From assembly GCA_036245525.1 (NCBI GenBank), contig BTPG01000001.1, positions 183,278,663 to 183,342,662 on the forward strand: a DNA stretch of 64,000 nucleotides. The letters are read 5' to 3'. The notes below the pieces were generated by a model that saw only the letters and a list, made by a program, of their open reading frames with translations, was not told the origin of the DNA and ran no database searches. Within the stretch, counting starts at the first letter, position 1; each line of letters begins with the position of its first letter. A program made the translations under genes and the position numbers. Positions 63,901 through 64,000 of this stretch are shown one piece after another. Source of the stretch: Semisulcospira habei. Its lineage: Eukaryota > Mollusca > Gastropoda > Semisulcospiridae.

Positions 63901-64000
63901 ACTGTACGTACACGTACATATTTTTTTCCCGCGGTACCTCAGAAAGCATGAGACCAATATGGTTCAAAGTGAAACGGGTGACAGCTTTGGTTGTAAAGAC

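Overview
The window is eukaryotic, intergenic DNA made almost entirely of nested transposable elements. It carries dinucleotide microsatellites, SINEs with tRNA-like heads, several LINE families, Tc1/mariner and CAGGG-ended DNA transposons, and MITEs. No intact host gene is visible. The mixture, and an element resembling the RAG1 N-terminal region (a type I recall being described in Aplysia), suggests a marine invertebrate, most likely a mollusc. This is inference; nothing in the window proves the species.

Layout. 1-2.08 kb: 3' part of an RTE-like LINE, inserted into a zinc-finger/tyrosine-recombinase-like gene fragment (2.08-3.71 kb, minus). 4.04-7.45 kb: four-level nest (TTAA-flanked MITE > CAGGGG-ended transposon > poly-G tandem array > LINE), with an inverted second copy of the MITE at 7.9-8.1 kb. 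8.1-17.5 kb: microsatellites, dispersed repeats, a SINE, a minisatellite, a complete Tc1-like transposon with two stops in its transposase (12.73-14.27 kb), and a CAGGGG-ended MITE.

17.50-38.05 kb (element E1): a Polinton/Maverick-like (adintovirus-like) virus-type transposon with about 0.84 kb terminal inverted repeats. It encodes remnants of a protein-primed type DNA polymerase B, an rve-type integrase, a packaging-type ATPase, a probable jelly-roll capsid protein, a possible penton-like protein and about ten smaller proteins, many with membrane segments. Most large genes are broken by frameshifts, stops or insertions, so this is an old copy. Its left inverted repeat is split by a 2.26 kb transposon carrying a RAG1-N-terminal-like zinc domain, itself containing a MITE.

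39.6-41.2 kb: a second Tc1-like family, minus strand. 41.2-45.7 kb: tandem and dispersed repeats. 45.73-62.54 kb: another copy of that Tc1 element, split by element E2 (46.29-61.06 kb). E2 is a shorter relative of E1 with the same small-gene set, but an internal deletion removed the ATPase, polymerase and most of the capsid gene. It is further broken by a 5'-inverted RTE LINE, a SINE and two LINEs with a C2H2 tail. 62.5-64 kb: a degenerate long-period repeat.

In E1 and E2 the genes form opposed blocks: membrane/minor proteins leftward, then a divergent pair, a convergent pair, then capsid-ATPase-polymerase rightward, meeting integrase plus small membrane proteins running leftward. Comparing the two copies is the best evidence for which small ORFs are real. 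Most starts lie directly after an A-rich ATAAA(A)-type motif.
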